A stretch of DNA of 64,000 nt, from positions 7,807,923-7,871,922 of the forward strand of contig NC_064677.1 in the NCBI RefSeq assembly GCF_023278565.1, written 5' to 3'. This DNA comes from Colletotrichum lupini. Its lineage: Eukaryota > Ascomycota > Sordariomycetes > Glomerellales > Glomerellaceae. The position numbers were made by a program, and so were the translations under genes. Positions 34,385 to 47,660 of this stretch are shown here, one piece after another. The notes below the pieces were generated by a model. That model saw only the letters and a program-made list of their open reading frames with translations. It had not been told where the DNA came from and did not search any database. Position 1 is the first letter of the stretch; each line of letters starts with the position of its first letter.

Positions 34385-37300
34385 CTAATTAATAATTAAA
34401 TTCTATTATCGTAAATCGGTAAGGTATTTTACTATATAAAAGAGACGACCTCTTAATACCGCACGGGATAAGAAATTCGTACTAATTAACTTTATAAAAG
34501 TAAATAAAAAAGGGGGTAATTCTTAAATACCGTACGGAATTAAGTAATCGTAGCCCTTTATTACTTATAAGAGGTCGACGTTTATTACGTTAAATTACGT
34601 TAATTAATAGAACTACTTAAGTAACTAGCTTTTTACTATCGCCCTAAGTAGCTTTTTTACTAAACGATTTTTTTTAGCCGGCCCGTAATTAGAAATTAAC
34701 TAGTTAAATTAGTAAAAGTACGGTATAAAAAAGTACTATGCGATTAAAAAAGGGGATCTCTAAACGTAAATATTCTTATTTAGTAATAAAAGTAACCCTA
34801 TAAGAGTTATTAAACTAAGAGATCTATAGTATATAAGAAAGTCTATTACTACGAGGACTTTATAAATACGACCTTAAGCCCGCGATCTAAATAACCTCTT
34901 TATAGCTCTCTTAACTACCCCCCGGGTATTACTTAAGAATATAATATAGGGGTCGGTTTAACGAGGGAGGAGGGGATTTAGAGGTCTTAATAATATCGAG
35001 CTAAGAGTATTACGGATCTTAGAGATTAACTTAAAAAAAAAGCGGCCACCCTAAAGTAGTTTTACGACCTCTTATTAGAGTTATTATTAGCCTAAAAAAA
35101 GGCTAAAAAGATAAAGATCTAAGGGGAAAAGAAAAGAATCCTCTAGAGGGCTGCTAAAGGGCTTTTTTTTTATACTAGCTCCTAGCGCGAGATTACTAAT
35201 TTCGAAAAATTAACTAAGGAAGCTATTTAGAGATTATAAAGAGCACGAGGCTTAAGAGGCTAGAAGTATATAGGATAGCGGAAATTAATAACCGGTAAAG
35301 ATCCCGAGACTAATTACTATATTTTCTTATAGTAATATAAACGTCTACCGCTATTATTATTAAAAAGAACTATTAAAACCTACCCTTTTTTATTAAATAA
35401 AAAGGAAGATCTTAGTAAGTACGATAGCTAGCGATTTAGAAAGGTAGTAATAATTATTAAAAATAATAAAAACGAGAGTAGTAGCGAGACGGCGAGAGGA
35501 AGTGGGAATCTCCTAGACCCCGATAAATTCGTTAGGTAGTAAAAGTACGGATTTATTATAACTAGCGCGCGGATTAAATATATCCTTATTAAAATTAAAT
35601 ACGCTAGCGATTACTAATATAGGCATAAGCTAGAGCACGACCCTTAGCGAGTTAGGGTAAGAAAGAAGAGGACGAAACCCGATCCTAAATAGAATCCTAA
35701 TCCCTTATAAGTAGGTAAATATTAACCCGGACTATTAGGGGACGTAGATATATAGAATTGCGGATTAGCTTAATAATAAGTAAATAGACGTAGTATTAAT
35801 CTATTTAACTAAGGTCTATAAGAAAAAGGGGCTATAGAGGTAACCTCTATTTTACGAGATTATAAACGACCTTAGCTACTAACTAAATAAATAGTTCGCG
35901 AGCGTAAGCTTAGGAATCGTAAAAGTAGTTAATAAATTCTTTTACGGGCGAGGGGTATTACTAGCGTAATTATAATTACGAGAGCTATATAAAATACTAA
36001 TAGCAATAATTATAGAGGAGGAATTCGTATTATAAAACTAAGCATAGGTCGACAGAGCGTATAATCGCTTTAACGAATTTAAAAAAAAAGTAAACGACCT
36101 AGATTTCCTCCCTATAATTACTAACGGAAATCTATCGTTATAAAAGGATATATTGGGGCAAAATATAGTGCTAGAAGTACGATAATCGATAATTCTGCCT
36201 ATTTCGATCTATAACTCGTTACTATTACTAATACGAAATTCGGTGCTAATTAGCTAATAAAAAAGAGGTAGACGACCCGAAGTTACTAATAGTACGTAGC
36301 GACGCAGGGTTTATATATAAATACTAAAAATCTAATAGTAAATACGAGGCAATTTATAGACCTTAAAAAGATCTTTTTAAAAGAGAAATTATACTCTAGG
36401 GGGAAGTATAAGGTCTTATAAAAAACCCTAACGATGTTTTACGATTACTATAAAAAAGTCGGAATTAAGGAATACTAGTACTATTCGGTAATTAATATCG
36501 TACTCGTAGGTAAAGCCTCTAATTACTATTATAAAGCGGTACGTAATCTTGATTAAAACGACTTTCTTAGTATAATTAACGTAATCTAAAGCCGCTTCGA
36601 GACCTATAATAAGAACCTAGAGCTCCTATCTAAGCTATAAGCGATTTCTTTCGTATTTATAGCTAGGATAATAGAGGGTAAATTATAAGTAAAGATCTTT
36701 AAAGAGCTTATTAATCGAATCGATAAGCTAGCGAAAACCTAGCTAAATAAGGGGATAAACGAGCGGAAAGTTAGATATTTTTATACCGTAATTTAGCGTA
36801 TACTAGAGGTAAAAATTACTTTATACTAAGTACCCGAAGATTACGAGACGCTCTGCTCGAGGCTAAAATCTAGTTTTAATATTAAAGCGAGAATACCGCG
36901 CTAAACCTACCTCTAAGTATATAATAGCCCTTATTAGTAATATTAGGTTAATCGAACGTATAATAGGAAGGGAAAAGAGGCTAGATACGGCAATCGCTAA
37001 TAAGAAGGCCTAAATTCGTTAAATAAGTAGAGATTTAACTTATAAGTAAGGTAATAGAAAAAGTAATACTATATTTATAAAAAGGATAGATATTAGTTAA
37101 GTAACTATTCTAAGGAAGAGCGTACTAAATTATATAAATAGTATAAAAAGTCGAGGGTAGTAGATAGTAAAACTAGCCCTCGTCGGTTTAACTAATTCCT
37201 TATTATATATAAGGGCAGATCCGGGGGTATGGAACCTAATAACGGTAGCTAAAGTAGCGGCCTAAAGTATATACCCCCTATAAGAGATTTAGAAAATAAA

Positions 37301-40300
37301 GAAGATCTTACCCCCTATACTAACGAATTAGATTATAACGAAATTGACGATATTAACTACTCTTTTTTCGCCCCGTTAGCCTTTGGAAAATATACGAGGC
37401 TAAATAAATAGAGGGTAGTAAAAGCTCTTAATAAGTAGGCTTTTATTTATAAATAGTAAGGGAAGGTCCCTTAGATAACGGATATAGAGGCGGCTAAAAG
37501 GGCGAATCTAATAGGGCCGAAGCCTATTCTCTTAACGATTAAAGAAAAGATATCATCTTTCTTAATATCTAAAGAAAAGGAATATAGTACTAAGCAAATC
37601 TAGGGGTAGCTAGAGGGGTCCTTTTTATATTACCTAGAACCCTCGAATACTAAGCTTATATAAGTATTTTACGTGAGTAAAAGGTACGGCCTAGACGATT
37701 TTTATAAGATTATCCTAGATACTAAGGTATTATAATAGTTAACTAGAGAAAAAGGGTAATTCTAGGCGCTATAAAAGATCGTATTAGTAACGCTTAATAC
37801 GTTAATAGCGGGTATTATAAGGATTAGTTTTAGCCTAGGTAAGGAAATCGTCGCCCTAAGTATAATAGAAGTAGAGATATACTTCGGAACGATAACTTTT
37901 TATATTTTACTTATTAATACCCTATTTCTCTTATATTTAAAAGATATAGATCGACTAAGTATTATATTTAATAATACGAGGAATAGAATCTTTAGTAATA
38001 AGTACTTCGAGATAGTTAAACGATAATAGGGGTATGCGTTTATAAAGCTTACTAACGATACGAAGTCGATTAATTACTTAACGGAAAGTAAGCTTAGAAG
38101 ACTATACTAGAGATTTAGGTACCCGTCGGTTACGAGGCTATATAACTTCCTAAAGTAATTAAGTAATAATAATATTAAAATAGGGGCGCTAAAGTAGTTA
38201 ACGAAAATATATTATTAATACTAAATAAATGCGCAGAGCCTACGCAGATTTAAGTTTAAATTACGTAATAAGCTTAACTTTAACTAGGAAATAGTCGTCG
38301 ATATTTTCTATTTAAATAGTTAGCTAGTATTATATATAATCGACGTAGTTATATCTTTTTAAGTAAGGTAATTCCTCCGGGATCTATAAATAAAAATAGT
38401 ATGGGTAGCCCTGCGAAAAAGCTAGATTAATATATATTAGGGACCGCTAGACGGTATTAGAACCGACGCTAGTACTAGCTTTAAGTCGGTAGAATTTAGG
38501 GATAATACGACGGCCTACGGTATATAGCTAAAAGTCGTACCCGTTAAAGCGTACTATAGTATTAAAAAAGTAAAAAGGGCATACTAATAATTAAAAAGGG
38601 CGTTTAGAATTATTAAAAAGGAAAATCCGGATTCTACCGATAACGAATACCTCTAAATAGTACTTAAATACTATAACGATATTATAGGGCCTAACGGACT
38701 TATATTAACGCTATTAGTATTTAGAGTATATTTAAAAACGACCTTAGCCTCGCTACTATTACTAAGTATAAACTAACGAGCCCGAGTAATTAAAAAAGTA
38801 ATATAGGCACTGTGCGAAGTAAGTATAAAAAAGTAAGTTAACGAGGTAATTACTATGCGCAATAGGCCCGATATAGGGGATAATTTAGATATATTACTAA
38901 ATTCGGATATACGAGTATAGCGCAAAATTACCTAATAATAGGCTGGGCTATATAAGTTAATTTTTATTAACGAGCGCTCTTATATAGTCGTAAGAGATCG
39001 CGACTAGCTACTCGAAGTATTAATTATAGTAATTAGAACGTACTATATAGATCCTAATAAAGTAATTTCTAACTTATAAAAAGAAAAAGAGCTAGGGGAA
39101 ACTATATAACCCGCGGTAGAGATATAGGAAATTATCTTTAACGAAATCGTCGTAGTAATACTAATAGACGACGAGGAAGAGGAAATTACTAAAAGAGTAC
39201 TAATACTACTAGCAAGACGTTATAAAAGATTATAATAGCAAGCCCTAACGCGGCAATTTATTATTAATAATAAGATAATTAATACTTTTTATATAATAAA
39301 AGAGAAAGCCGATTTCGAGCTAGTAGTTAAACTACGTAAAGAAGGCGTAATTATAATTACTAAAAAGCCGTATAAAGGATTAGATCTTATTAAAGTAAAT
39401 ACTTTTTATAATCGAGGGGTCTATTGATTTATCTTATACGACTTAGAAAAATATATAAACCTCTATATATTTAAATTACGAATAGTTCGTAAGATTAAAG
39501 GGAAAGGAACACCCTAGCCGTACGAGAAGTCTAGATACGTAATTTAGAAATACGGCGATATTAAAAAGGCGACGCTACTTATATAATCGCCTACTATATA
39601 GCGCTATAGCTAATGATTAATAATAGTAATAATAGTATCGCTATAAAAAAAGGGATACGAGATTTAGAGCCGTAATATTACCTAGGCCTATACCTAATCG
39701 GCCACAGGGCTTATAAGGAAAATCCTAGCCTATTTACTAAAGGAAATAGCTAGTAAGTACTTAAAAAGTACGATTATTAAAGTGCTTAAGCTATTATATA
39801 GGCTCGTAGAATCGGGCACTTATTAATAGGCTACTTATTACGATTTTTATATTAATTAATTATTAATAGTTACCTCTATATACAACCTGTGCTTATTAAT
39901 CGCGGAGTACGAAGGTAACTAATTTAGGATCGTCGGAATATAAACCGACGATATATTAGGCCTATTTAATATTAACTTTATAAAAAAGGAGGATAAAGAG
40001 CTTTAGAAAGCGGGCTTCGTAATAAAACTAAAAGAGGTCCTTATAATAAATACCCCCCTAGTATTTAATAGCGGGATTCTTATAATCGAAAGGGAAAACG
40101 TCGTTTTTTAATAAAAGGGGTAGGGCGAGAAGATTAACCTCGTTAATCTAAACGTAACTAATATTAAAAAGTAGTATAAGGCTAAGCTCGCGCAAGGGGT
40201 ATATATTATAAGTATTTATTAACTTCAAGCGACTTTTAACTACGCTAGGGTAGCATAAGCTATAGATTTAATTAAATAAGATAGTAAGGTATTTAATAAG

Positions 40301-41003
40301 CGGCTTAAGTAGTAGTAAACGAATCTTAATCGAGGTCTCGTCTATTACCTAATCGACCTTACGACTAGTAAGCTTTACGTCTTCGTTAATAGGTTATTTA
40401 TAAATAATAACGACCTTACTTCGTAATTAGGGTATATTATTATCCTAGTTAACGAGAGTATAAGCAAGAGCGAATTTACTATATATGGTAATATAATTTA
40501 CTACTTATTAACTAAAAGTAAGCGGGTAATAAGAAGTATATTAGTATTAGAGGTCTATAGTATAGTTAACGGCGTTAACTTCTCTTACGTAATTTTAATA
40601 ACGCTAAAGAAGATTACTAATTAAATTAGCCTTTTACTTATTTTAACGGTTATTTATACCGATTCTTATTCGCTATACGAATACTTCGTTAAATTAGGAA
40701 TAACGAAGGAAAAGAGGCTTATAATTAATATTATAGCCCTTAAGTAATCGTACGAAAGGCGCGAGATACTTAAGATCCGTTAGATTAATAATAAAAATAA
40801 CCTCGTAGACGCTTTTATAAAAATAGTACTAAATAAGGGATTAGAGTAATTCGTAAGTAGCGGAAAAGTTATTATACGAATAGAGGGATAAGTTATATAA
40901 AAAGAGTAAAGAAAAGGGGGAAAAGGAGACGACCTAGTAGACGGGCCCGAGGTCGAATTATACCTCTAACCATAGTAGTTAAATTGATAAAAAAAAGAGA
41001 AAG

Positions 41004-41212
41004 TTAGTATTAGATTAAAAATCTAATTTAATCGCGGTATATAGCTAACTGCGCAGGGGCTAATTAGGGGCCCTATTTACGATCATCGTAGCTAGCTTAA
41101 CTTATAATTAGAACCTCCTTTTTATATTTACTACGTAAATATTTATATAGTTTAATTAATCTCTTTGTTAACTACGGTTCGAACTAACTACCCTGTAATA
41201 GGGATACTAACA
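41004..41212 (+). repeat. 3' LTR
   Basis: Begins TTAGTATTAG after the purine-rich tract and ends GGGATACTAACA immediately before the second copy of the target TTCCG. Confidence 0.85.
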
Positions 41213-42296
41213 TTCCGATTGTTCAGTGGCTTCCGCAGTATCACCCAAAATGGCTCCTATCCGACTTTGTTGCAGGAATGACGATTGGTGTCATGATGAT
41301 TCCCCAAGCATTGGCCTATGCAAAGATAGCAACGATCCCCGGGGAGTTTGGTCTCTATTCTAGCTGGCTACCAGCTGCTATTTACGTCTTCATGGGAACT
41401 TCGAAAGGTGCGTACGACCAATATGCTCAGGTGTGTTCATTCTCTAACATTGATGCAGACCTCTCCACCGGGCCAACTTCCATCATGGGCCTCCTTACCG
41501 CCGAGATTATCACGGATCTCAAGACAGAAGGGTTTGCTGCCCAGGACATCTCATCAGCCGTCGCGTTGATGGTCGGCATATACTCGCTGATTGTTGGACT
41601 GCTCAAACTCGGCTTTATCTTGGAATACATTTCAGTCCCTGTTCTTTCTGGATTCCTGTCTGCAGCTGCTATTACGATTCTTTTGGGCCTGGTTGGCTCG
41701 CTTGTTGGCCTTAGCGATGTTCCCTCCGGCACCTCGGCTATCATCAGTAACGTTCTGTCACGTATCCCGGAGATGGAGCCTCTTACTATCGCTATTGGAT
41801 TCAGTGGCATTTTGATGCTGTACATTCTCGAATTCATTGGAAAGAAGTGGGGAAAGAAGAGCGCAATAATCAAATTCGCCTGCAGTAGCCGAGCGGTCAT
41901 CCTATTGCTCATCTACACGACAATCAGTTTCCTAGTCAACAAAGATAGAGCAGACCCCTTGTGGGCTATCAGCAAGGTTAAGGCCAACGGTCTTCAAGCG
42001 CCAAAGATTCCTGCCGGAGACCTTGTGTCCAAGGTTACCACCAGAGCAATCGCCCCTCTCGTAGCTTCAGCCCTCGAGCATCTGGCCATCGGAAAGGCTT
42101 TTGGCCGAAAGAACAACTACGCAATCGACGAAAGCCAAGAGCTCTGTTATCTCGGTATCACAAACACAATCAACAGCCTTTTTGGAGCAATGAGCGTGGG
42201 CGGTGCCATGTCAAGAACAGCTGTGAACTCAGAGTGTGGTGTCAAGAGTCCGCTCAGCGGCGCCTTTACCGCTGGGTTTATTCTGCTTACCTTGTA

Positions 42297-44183
42297 AGTC
42301 AAAGCACCCACTTTTGAGCACCCCCCCCTTTTGGGCACCCCCGAAAATCCCTCCCAGCCACCACATTAAAACCCTACCTATTATTTTAATTCAACATAAT
42401 AATTACAAAATTCGTCCAAATGTATTCCTTTTTGGCACACTTACTAATTAATAAGTAATAGTATCGTATACCGAAAATGAGCTCTAATAGGTACTTAATA
42501 CTATTAGAAACGGTCTCTCTATTAAAAGGGCCTCGATTGAGTTCGGGGTTCCTAGGATAACACTTTAGGGTCGAAAGAGAGGCTATTAGACGAGGGCGAG
42601 GGTATTTATAGAGCTTTAGAGGCTTTTTCTATAGTAAGAAGACTAGCTAGCTTAGTAGATTCGTATATAGTATTACCTAGGTATTATACTAACTTATAAA
42701 TAAGTTAGGGAATTTACTAAGCGAGTTCTAAGGTCCTAGGGGGATAATAAACTACTTAATAAGAGATAGATTAACGCTTTTATTAAAAAGAATCTATTAA
42801 TAAGGGTCTAGAGAAGTTATTTAATTAATTCGCACCGCGTTAATAAAGCTATTACTAATATAATTAAATAATAGTTTAAATTACTTAATATACTAGAGAT
42901 TAGCGGTATTAAATAGGCTAATAGGTATAATATAGATAAGACTAGTATAATAGAGGGTAAGGGAGCTAATGGGCTAGTCTTAGGCATAGTAGAGGCTATA
43001 GTAATACGAAAAAAAGAGCTTAGTTTGCGTACCTAGGTAACGATTATTAAGTATATCTTTACTAATAGTAGAGCTATTAAACTACTAGTTATTTATAAGG
43101 GAAAGTTAGTTTAATAGTAGTAGTTCCCTTTTTAACTTACTGCTTATAATAGTTAGAAGTTTATAGTAATAGATAAAAGCTAGACGACCGACGAGACTGC
43201 CCTTTACTAGCTAAAGGAAGTGTTCTTATTATAGACTAAGACCCCCCCTATTAGGGGGCTTAGTAAGCTAAACTAGCCTTAACTATTAGTACTAGATAGG
43301 TATAGGAGTTATATAACGATAGAATTTATATAGGAGTGCTATAGAAATAACGTTTACTTATTATTTTTATTATTATACGCTTCCTATGTCCTCTAGCTAT
43401 TAGATATAGCTATCTTTAGGCTTATTAAGTCTATATATAGAAAGGAGCTTAGTAAGGAGGATATAGTAGATAATTTTACTATCGTTAGAAAGCGGTACTT
43501 CTTAAGTTGCTACTAGCTTGCTTGTTTAGCTAGTCTAACGTCGTTAAATATACGAAGTGGGTAGAAAGTAACTAGACTATAGCTACTTAATATAGCTAAG
43601 CTATTTCTTAACCTAATAATCCTACCTATATAAGTTATACTATTTAAAAGAGGTATAAAAGCTAAGTAGACGACTAGTAATACTAGTAAACTACTTAACT
43701 AAGTATTAGCGACTTCTATTATTAACTAGTTAACCCCTAAGAAGGCTAGCGAGCTCTGTAATTACTTAAAGCTATTTATAAAGCTTAGTTTAAACGATAA
43801 TACTTGACAACTACTATTTTAAAAAGTTAAAAAAGCTTTTAGGGAGCAGGCCTACTAATTAGCTATATCTTAGTACTAAGTTCGAGTTCTTAAGGCTAGG
43901 ATTAAGCGCATAAGGCCTAGGAAAAAAAAGACTATATATCTAGACCTAAATACTAAGTTTGCGAATATTTAGAACGTATAGAAAGCTTAGGAGGACTTTA
44001 GCGACCGTCTAGTTAGTCCTAATCGACTTATAGGGGTCGAATTACCTAGGGAGAATTTTAATTATATTGTTGTGGTAGTAGAAGGTAGTTAATTAATTAA
44101 TTGTAATTAGTGTTGATATTTGGATGCTATGTTTTGTTGGGGTGCCCAAAAGGGGGGGGTGCCCAAAAGTGGGTGCTTTGACT
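42297..44183. mobile_element. Fot1/pogo-like TA-inserting DNA transposon, RIP-degraded, in the sulfate permease
   Basis: A 1887-bp element with about 45-bp terminal inverted repeats starting AGTCAAAGCACCCACTTTTG and containing two CTTTTGGGCACCCC-like units. The two ends differ at one base. TA at 42295-42296 and 44184-44185 is the duplicated target. Size, TA target and TIR length fit the Tc1/mariner superfamily, Fot1/pogo branch. The interior (about 42430-44090) is AT-rich and full of stops, so no transposase frame survives. The outer 95-140 bp, including the TIRs, look unmutated. Confidence 0.85.
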
Positions 44184-45135
44184 TACAAGCTTTCAGGAGC
44201 TCTGTTTTGGATCCCTAAAGCTACTCTTTCTGCAATTATCGTACGTTCGAAATGCCCCTCCTTTCTTATATCGGCGCAAGCTAACAGAATTTCACTAGAT
44301 CATGGCCGTTATACACATCATTGGCCCTGTTTCCGTGTTTTACCGTTACTGGCGAATTTCGTTCATGGACTTTGTAGCTTCGATGCTCTCTTTCTGGGTC
44401 ACACTTTTTGTGTCTACAGAGATGGGCATTGCTTTTGCGGTGTTGTTCAGCATAGGATACACCTTGGTTCGATCCGCATTCCCGAAGGTCAAGACGTTCT
44501 CAGCTACAAGTGGCCAGAATCGCACGATTCAGCGAGAGCAGGCGGCTGTGTCTTCTGCTGCAGAAGATACATTCGTTCCCGAAGACGCCATGCTGGTCAG
44601 TTTCACCGACTCGATCTTCTTCCCAAACGCCGGCCGCATCAAGAAGTCAGTGCTTGAGTCCGTTAAAGTACAGTTTGAACGACAAGAGGTTGGGGATCAG
44701 TCACAGAGCAAATCAGTCGATAGGTCTTGGAGTGTGGCATCGTCTAAACGCATCGAAATGTTGCGGAAGCGAGACAACGTCATGCCCTCGAGCAAGCAGA
44801 TGGCTGTCATGGTCTGGGACCTGACACATGTCCCCTTTATCGACGTAACCGGAGTACAGACACTTTCCGAGTTGAAGGAGGAAGCGAAACAGCATGTAGG
44901 AAAACAGATGTCACTTAGGCTGGTAGGCATGAACAACAAAGCCCGCCGCAGATTCTCTCGCGCAGGCTGGAAGATTGTTCAAGACCGCGAGGTTGACGAC
45001 TCAACTCCAGAGCACGTCGATGTTGCGTATGAGACCATAGAGGCGGCTTTATGGGATAGAGACTTTGCAGTTAGGGACGAAAAGTCAGGACTCCAGGGAA
45101 GAGCATACTACAGCCCCCGAGAAGGGTCTCCATAG

Positions 45136-45537
45136 CGATGAGCTGGGTGCGTAGTCAGGTGTGCAGGTTGATGCTGGGGCTCTAGAGGAGAGGCGAGCAT
45201 TGTAAAAGTGCTCCTCTTTAGTGGCTGTGTCTTATCGTTCTGATTATTTTATTCTCGTTGACGAGACTTTGGGTTGCTTGCTTGGGAACTTGGGCCTTGG
45301 AAGAAACAATAAGGAGCCCTGGTGGCCCCTTGAATGAGTACAACAGAAAGCATAGCAAAAACATGATTATTGGATTCCTTCTAATTTTGTTCAATACAAT
45401 CTCAAGAGATTTTAAGTCTCCAAGAAGTAATTGATCTAGTTACTAATTACTTTGCGCCCATTCATATACTTCTAACGTCACCTTGCATTACGTTTATTTC
45501 GGCAAAAACCAGGCGCTTGCCGAGAACGACTAAACTA
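45136..45537. other. short convergent intergenic region
   Basis: Separates the 3' ends of the broken permease and the membrane-protein gene. Nothing but presumed 3' untranslated sequence is seen. Confidence 0.5.
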
Positions 45538-47660
45538 CTATACTGCTTGGGCAAGTTCTTCTCCATTTCGCCGCATCATTCGCTTTCCCAGCCGCTCTTG
45601 TAGATTTTTGACCGCCGTGGCTCTGGCTGTTCGTGGTGTCTCCGGAGTTGCGGGGCGGGGGCTTTCCTCCGCTTGCTTCTTGAGATTCCTCTTACCGAGC
45701 CTGTCTTGAAGAGTCCTCACCGCTGCGGCTCGGACTGTTCTTGGTGTGGCAGGAGAAATCGGAGAGCTGGGAGACGCCGGGAGAGGTCCCTCCACCTGGG
45801 ACCGCCTGGCATTTTCGGTCTCCTGCTGCTTGAGTGCACGGAGACGCCTAGCAACTTTCGAATGCATTCTAGCAGCTGCCGAGGTTCGAGGCCTGGAAAA
45901 GTTGTGCACATCGGATCTCATGGACCGGACCGTCGATGTAGGGCTCGCAGGTCGTGTAGCTAGTGCTGCTATAGACGGATGTTGGCTCGGCGGACGTGTG
46001 CTTGGCCGTGAGCTTTGCTCAGATATGACTCGACTCTCTGTCCTGTACGTAAGACGTCGCCCCTCAAGAGAACTGACACTTGATATCCTACGCCTCCGTC
46101 GTCCCTCGTTTGGCAATACATTGCTGTCAGGTCGAATGCTATTGGTAATGCCATCCGCTCTGGTTACGAGGGTTGCAATGTGTGGGAGTGAAGGAGGATG
46201 GTCTGGAGTAGCCTCAAGACCATAACGAGACGATCCAAATGTCGTCGTGGTGCGTGAACTTGCCGGCTGGCTAGCTTGCCTCATCTGTAAATGATAGTTT
46301 GCCTCCCAATCCCCATCCCGGGTCGAAGGTCTGCGCCCTACGAGTCTGTTTTCTTCTTCCATGGTCATCAATGGAGTCAGCGGCCTTCTGAATGGAATAT
46401 CCAGAAATCGACCGTTGATGGGAGGTGATTGCATGCCGATAGCAGTCCATCTTCTTGAATCATACCTCCCCTGTTCTTCAAGTAGAGCCTGACTACGCGG
46501 AGAGTACTCAGCTTGCCGAGGCATGGATGGCAAAATCACTTCGCCAGGCCGTGCCGAGGCATTGGTGGATATGTCGGAATCCCCTTGTCGCATACTGGCA
46601 TGTTCACGCCACGTAACCCAATCATCGAGTGCCACTCTCCCGGCTGCTTTTGGTGTCGCGCCATCCCTCGTCGGTGGCTTCCATGCAAATGCACTGGAGG
46701 ACACCGGAGAGTCGGGCATCACGGCACCAGGGCGGTCCCCGAAGACAGCATTCAAGGGAGTTGGCATGGATATGCTTCTGGCATGGCGTCTAGCAATTTC
46801 GTTAGTCTTGAGTCATATTATGAACAGAAGTAAAGTTACTTACAAAGCTCTTCGCTGAGGCTCGTGAGGATTCCTTTTCGTCAGAGTCTTGCGCTTTCGC
46901 TTCTGGGGTTTGCTTGGCACACGGGGCTTTTCGGCGTGCTTCTCTATATTCTCCTGGTGGCTCGGCGTCATATAGACAACTCCCGGCTCAAGGTCGTCGT
47001 CATCATCAGGACATGCTAGTGGATCCTCGCCTCGCATGAACCAAGCTTGAGAAATGCCTAGAGTCGCGAATGGACGATCTGCCATCTCAATAACTGCAAG
47101 TACTGCTGCAAGAGAAAACCTTGTGAAGGTATTAGCTCTGACCATCCAGTCCCTTTAAGTTCAATCACTCACAAGGAAGATATGCTGATTATGACATTAA
47201 GCCATGGGAGATTTTCTTGAACCCCCTTGGAAAGATCCAGTCCAATGTTCACAGCCACAAATATCGACAAAGTGATGGCTGCCACCCAAACGGGAAGACC
47301 TAGCCTAGCCAGCAAAAAGGCAAAGCCGGCAACATATTTGCCGTGTTTAGTTGGAGATCCATAGTTCTTGATGTACGCCGTTCGTCCAGCGACTAAATGC
47401 GTGAAGACGTAGACGAGACTCATGCAGGAAGCAACGAAGAAAACAGCTCGGCTAAGAGGATCGAGGACCTCTGTTGACTCGAGATCCTGGAACAAGACCA
47501 CAGCTGATAAAGCTATACCAGCCCCGGCCGAAATGAATAATAGTATTACCGAGAGAAGAGACAGTACGGGATACAATCGATTGGCTTTCTGAGGGGCTGT
47601 TTTTGGTGGCAATGCGAGCGGCGGCACTGAAGTCGTCGCGTCCTCATAGTGCTGACTCAT
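45538..47660 (-). CDS. four-helix membrane protein with long basic Ser/Arg-rich tail, function unknown
   Basis: Three exons: 47660-47173, 47119-46844 and 46789-45538, introns 53 and 54 bp, 671 residues. An upstream GTG-started extension is rejected in favour of the ATG at 47660. Hydrophobic segments lie at about 30-57, 68-91, 109-140 and 151-176. The fourth helix is rebuilt by the first splice (SSLFSLAAVLAVIEMA). After an acidic DDDDD patch the remaining 450 residues are probably cytosolic, polar and rich in Arg, Ser and Pro. Near the C-terminus a segment of about 30 residues is repeated: TPRTVRAAAVRTLQDRLGKR and TPRTARATAVKNLQERLGKR, each followed by basic residues. I do not recognise the family. 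A membrane-anchored scaffold is conceivable but unproven. Confidence 0.7.

Larger units (their letters stand above)
34180..41212 (+). mobile_element. Copia-type LTR retrotransposon, RIP-degraded, inserted in the sulfate permease
   Basis: A 7033-bp element with LTRs at 34180-34384 and 41004-41212, a polypurine tract just before the 3' LTR (40986-41003), and a 5-bp target duplication TTCCG at 34175-34179 and 41213-41217. The interior has stops throughout. Degenerate reverse-transcriptase sequence reading IQTDDILGLF is near 39935-39965, and an RNase H tail reading NNLVDAFIK is near 40795-40825. Both are on the plus strand, and this order places the RT and RNase H at the 3' end of pol as in Copia elements. 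The element lies in the same orientation as the host gene. Confidence 0.85.
34048..45135 (+). pseudogene. sulfate permease (SulP/SLC26 with STAS domain) disrupted by two transposons
   Basis: Gene parts are 34048-34179, 41218-41407, 41459-42296, 44186-44240 and 44299-45135. The breaks at 34180-41217 and 42297-44185 are transposons plus one copy of each target duplication; the other gaps are normal introns (51 and 58 bp). Taken together the parts form one frame of 684 codons (683 residues plus stop) without stop or frameshift. The N-terminal part ends ...QYLIEKVP and continues after the LTR element as IVQWLPQYHPKW. Then come DFVAGMTIGVMMIPQALAYA, GEFGLYSSWLP, LSTGPTSIMGLL and the later helices. 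A C-terminal STAS domain contains VMVWDLTHVPFIDVTGVQTL near residue 575. The family imports sulfate across the plasma membrane. With 7 kb and 1.9 kb insertions full of stops, no functional protein is expected. Confidence 0.9.
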
